From Rhea pennata (lineage: Eukaryota; Chordata; Aves; Rheiformes; Rheidae): DNA of 64,000 bases. Of this stretch, positions 61,060 to 64,000 are shown in pieces. Both the position numbers and the translations under genes were made by a program. The stretch covers positions 29,854,308 to 29,918,307 of the forward strand of contig NC_084666.1 of NCBI RefSeq assembly GCF_028389875.1, in the 5' to 3' direction. A model generated the notes under the pieces. The model was not told where the DNA came from and searched no databases. It saw nothing but the letters and a program-made list of their open reading frames with translations. Every line of letters starts with the position of its first letter. Position 1 is the first letter of the stretch.

Positions 61060-63529
61060 TATTTATGCTGCCCTATAATCTTGCACTTTCAAATTAGATT
61101 GGCTCCAAGGACACCAGCTGGTATGGTGCCAGCAACAGGGACCAAACCTCTGGACTGCACAAAGTCAAATAAAACACACTAGCATGGAATAGCATAGGTA
61201 CATGCAATCTTGTATTTATGCTGGCTATAGAATTTAGATGTAGTCAGAGATGCAGCATGTCTGCGATTAGAGAGTTAAATTTGTAATTAAATACCCATTT
61301 GAGTACAAAATTAGACGTGTCAGAATACCCAAACAGAGAGAGGTGAATTTGCAGGTGAACGCCTCTGCATCTCTCTGCCAAGAGATGAAATGCTTATAGA
61401 GGTCACCAGTGCAAAACCAACATGCATCAGCTCTGATTACTCAGTGGAGTCTGGGCTGGCACACCAGCTTCCTGGTATGTTGGTTCTGCAGCAGTTTACT
61501 GCCTGTTAATCAGCAAGTATAAGTGGGGGGCACTGCAGAACACCAGTCTCCAACAGTAACATTGTGCAAAATAAGACAAAAGATTTGACAAAAACGGGTA
61601 ATTCCATGCTGCTAGAATAGCCTTCTTTGTTCTCTAGCAAACTTCACTTTCGCTCTCTTTTTTAACCAAATGTCACAAAATGATGTGCTGCAAACAAGAA
61701 TTTTCCAGTACAAGGTTTTATGCTGGTTTTCTGGTGACCTTAGGTGAAAGGGAAGGTGCATTTGCTTTGCCTTTTTTAGTTAGCAGAAGATTTACAAATC
61801 TGGTGTGGTAGCATAAGCACAGAAATAACTGACAATATGGCTGTTTGTAGGCTTTAGTAGCACTAATAATGGAATTCAAGAGCAGTAATAACCATTTTCA
61901 GCCTGGTTTGAATTCCTTTCCTTCATAATATGAACATCACATTTAAATTTTAATAATAACCCATTTACATTTTTAACAATTTAAATTGTTACAGTTGAAA
62001 CAACAGGATACTAAAGACCATCTCAAAACTACCATTATGAGTCCACAGACTAACGCTGTCTCCTTTTATGACACTTGATCAAATTGTTAAATATTTAACA
62101 GTATATTGACTAGAAGTATAGAATGGGTCAATTTAGTTTCTTCTCACTTGGCTAAGATGGCTTTTTTCTTATGTTGTGTGAATAGCAGGAGCAGTGGTGT
62201 ATCACTAACAATAACAGCAGCTAAAAATTTCATCTGCATGGCAGCTCTGATAGTAGGTTTTCATATGTCTCTTAAAGACCAAGATTCATTCAGTTTTCCC
62301 AAACAGAGGACAACAGATTTCAGGCTGGCCTAGAAATTGTTGTTTTCTAAATTTTCTTTTTTTTCAGCTAGATAAATATAAATTGGCTTCAAAGATAATT
62401 AGATTATTATAAACCATCTTCCTGCAGTTTGCTGTGCCACAAGCATCTTACACCCAGGTTTTTAAGATTAGGCAACACTTAAACTTTGCTACTCCTAAAC
62501 TGACTGCTTCTATAATGTCAAGTTCCATTTCACTACAAAAATGCCATTTCACCTGTTTGGTATCTGGAAGTAGGTGTAAACCTACTTTCCTATCTATATC
62601 CTATTACAGCTGCTGTGCTCGGATATGTACTTTTTATTTTCTTTCTGTACCAATTTAGGTCCAAGTAATTGAGTTTACTAATGGATGACTCCAAGCTGTC
62701 CTGCTTCTGTATCAATGAAGCAGTGACACCACAGTGTGGCCTCATACCTTAAGTCTCCCCCAAATTCTTTTTAAAAATTAGTCTTTTTGGACCACCTCTG
62801 ATGTAGTTCATCACCTAGCATGTATCATTCCACCTTAAAGTCCCTTTTCCAATTAAGATGCACCCACAAACAAGTCATATATAGTATTATGCAGCTGTAT
62901 ACAGCAACAACCTGTTTGACTCTAAGGTGCCAAAGGGCTCTGGCATATGTGGAGGTGTGAAGTTCCTAAACTGAGTTCTTACAGACTTCTCTTCCCTATT
63001 TCTTCTTTTACTTTGCCCTGGAGGTGGTAAGTAATAAAAAATGACTATAAATCTGTCGCTACTTAATCTATGAGAGGAACATTAGGAATTTGCCATCCTA
63101 CAAATCTAATTCCACCCTGAAACTTATGAATAACTTATGCTACATTCAGAAATGTTTTAATGGTTATAAAGATCTTCTAAATTTTAGACGATGAAAAGAA
63201 CTCCAGATTTACATGGAAAGAAAAGTGTAATAAAATCTCATCCCACACAGGACTGTGAAAGATTTGATATACTGTACAATGTACAACTGTACAGTACAGT
63301 TCAGAGGCAAACTGTCCATTGAACATCCGGAGACATCTTATGAGGCCTCACCAATTGTCTTCTTAATACTTAATCAATAGCAGTCTGAAATAAATAATTC
63401 CCACTGAAATCAGAGGACTTGGTGTGTCAGACTGGGGAAGTAATCCTAATACTGCAAAGGTATTAGTTTCACCAGTTATAAAAGTATTTGCTTTGAAACT
63501 TTCAAGCAGAAGTTGGTGTAAAGGCCCTG

Positions 63530-63795
63530 AGTGCACCCCTCTCCTGAGGGTTTGATGGCCATGGGGAGAGACCCCCAGACACACGGTGGGGTACCACCAG
63601 GGCCAGCCCACAGGAGGTGCTCCACCATTCGGCCGTGCCTCACCTACAGCACCCCCTGTGCTGCAGCTGTGCCCCTGCCTGTCTACGGCCCTTCTGATCT
63701 GGCCTCAGATTTGGTCCTCTGAGCCTGGCAGTGGGCTGGTTAGGTTCTGCCTTGCTGCCATGGGCAGCCCCCCCCCACCACCCACCCCTGAGATG
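63530..63795. other. GC-richer, CpG-poor patch
   Basis: About 265 bp of markedly higher GC than its surroundings but with few CpG, so it is unlike a promoter island. It may be an old LTR or other repeat remnant. Open frames here are short and without motif. Confidence 0.4.
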
Positions 63796-64000
63796 CTCTG
63801 ATCGTTAGCCTCTTCCCTCTAATTTTTCTGGTGCATTTACATTTGCTTGCACATTTATCTCAAAACTCAAGACTTAAAATTCTAAAAGAATATGACAGTC
63901 TCTAGGTTGCAGTTAGTCTTTTGAAATTCTTCAAGGAAAATTCCCTGACCTAGGGACTTGTTTGATTTTTAAGCCCTTTCCCCTATGAAATTCCATCTCA

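Larger units (their letters stand above)
48050..64000. other. Gene-poor region upstream of NMU
   Basis: 16 kb of mostly AT-rich DNA in which no exon of a recognisable protein was found on either strand. In other tetrapods the next genes on this side (EXOC1L, EXOC1) lie well away from NMU, so a desert is expected. Contents seen: a CA microsatellite, a tRNA/CR1 SINE, an old LINE fragment, two perfect hairpins and a GC-richer patch at the far right. Confidence 0.65.

Overview
The window is a piece of vertebrate nuclear genome, almost certainly avian. The evidence is intron-rich genes with GT-AG and one GC-AG junction, three CpG islands in AT-rich DNA, CR1 retroposons (one with the doubled ATTCTGTG terminus), and a tRNA-Ile/CR1 chimeric SINE. 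The SINE points towards songbirds or relatives, but the species cannot be fixed from sequence alone. No prokaryotic, viral, CRISPR or plasmid features were seen.

Two complete protein-coding genes could be rebuilt exon by exon, both on the minus strand. PDCL2 (phosducin-like 2) has six coding exons between 27552 and 18031 and encodes 244 aa. NMU (neuromedin U prepropeptide) has nine coding exons between 47047 and 28797 and encodes 187 aa. Every exon junction was checked for frame. The order (left edge)-PDCL2-NMU on one strand matches the tetrapod order CLOCK-PDCL2-NMU. The large CpG island at about 12.58-13.90 kb is therefore most likely the CLOCK promoter, and 1-12.5 kb is its 5' noncoding exon/intron region. 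No CLOCK coding exon was found, so that assignment rests on synteny.

Layout: 1-12.5 kb, probable CLOCK intron with one exon-like block at 2704-2796; 12.58-13.90 kb, CpG island with five NRF1-like palindromes; 13.9-17.9 kb, intergenic; 18.0-27.55 kb, PDCL2, with a CR1 in intron 3 and a CpG island at 27.41-27.69 kb; 27.7-28.8 kb, short gap that must hold the NMU 3'UTR; 28.8-47.05 kb, NMU; 46.58-48.03 kb, NMU CpG island; 48.05-64 kb, apparent gene desert with a SINE, an old LINE fragment and simple repeats.

The genes are neighbours rather than an operon. CLOCK is a core circadian bHLH-PAS transcription factor acting at CACGTG E-boxes. NMU encodes an amidated gut/brain peptide linked to feeding and circadian rhythm, and a perfect CACGTG lies 70 bp upstream of its preferred start codon. 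PDCL2 is a thioredoxin-fold co-chaperone of the phosducin family, testis-enriched in mammals. I found no convincing new biological system. The items most worth checking are the E-box, the NRF1 cluster, the GC-AG intron, the tRNA/CR1 SINE and the duplicated block inside NMU intron 7.
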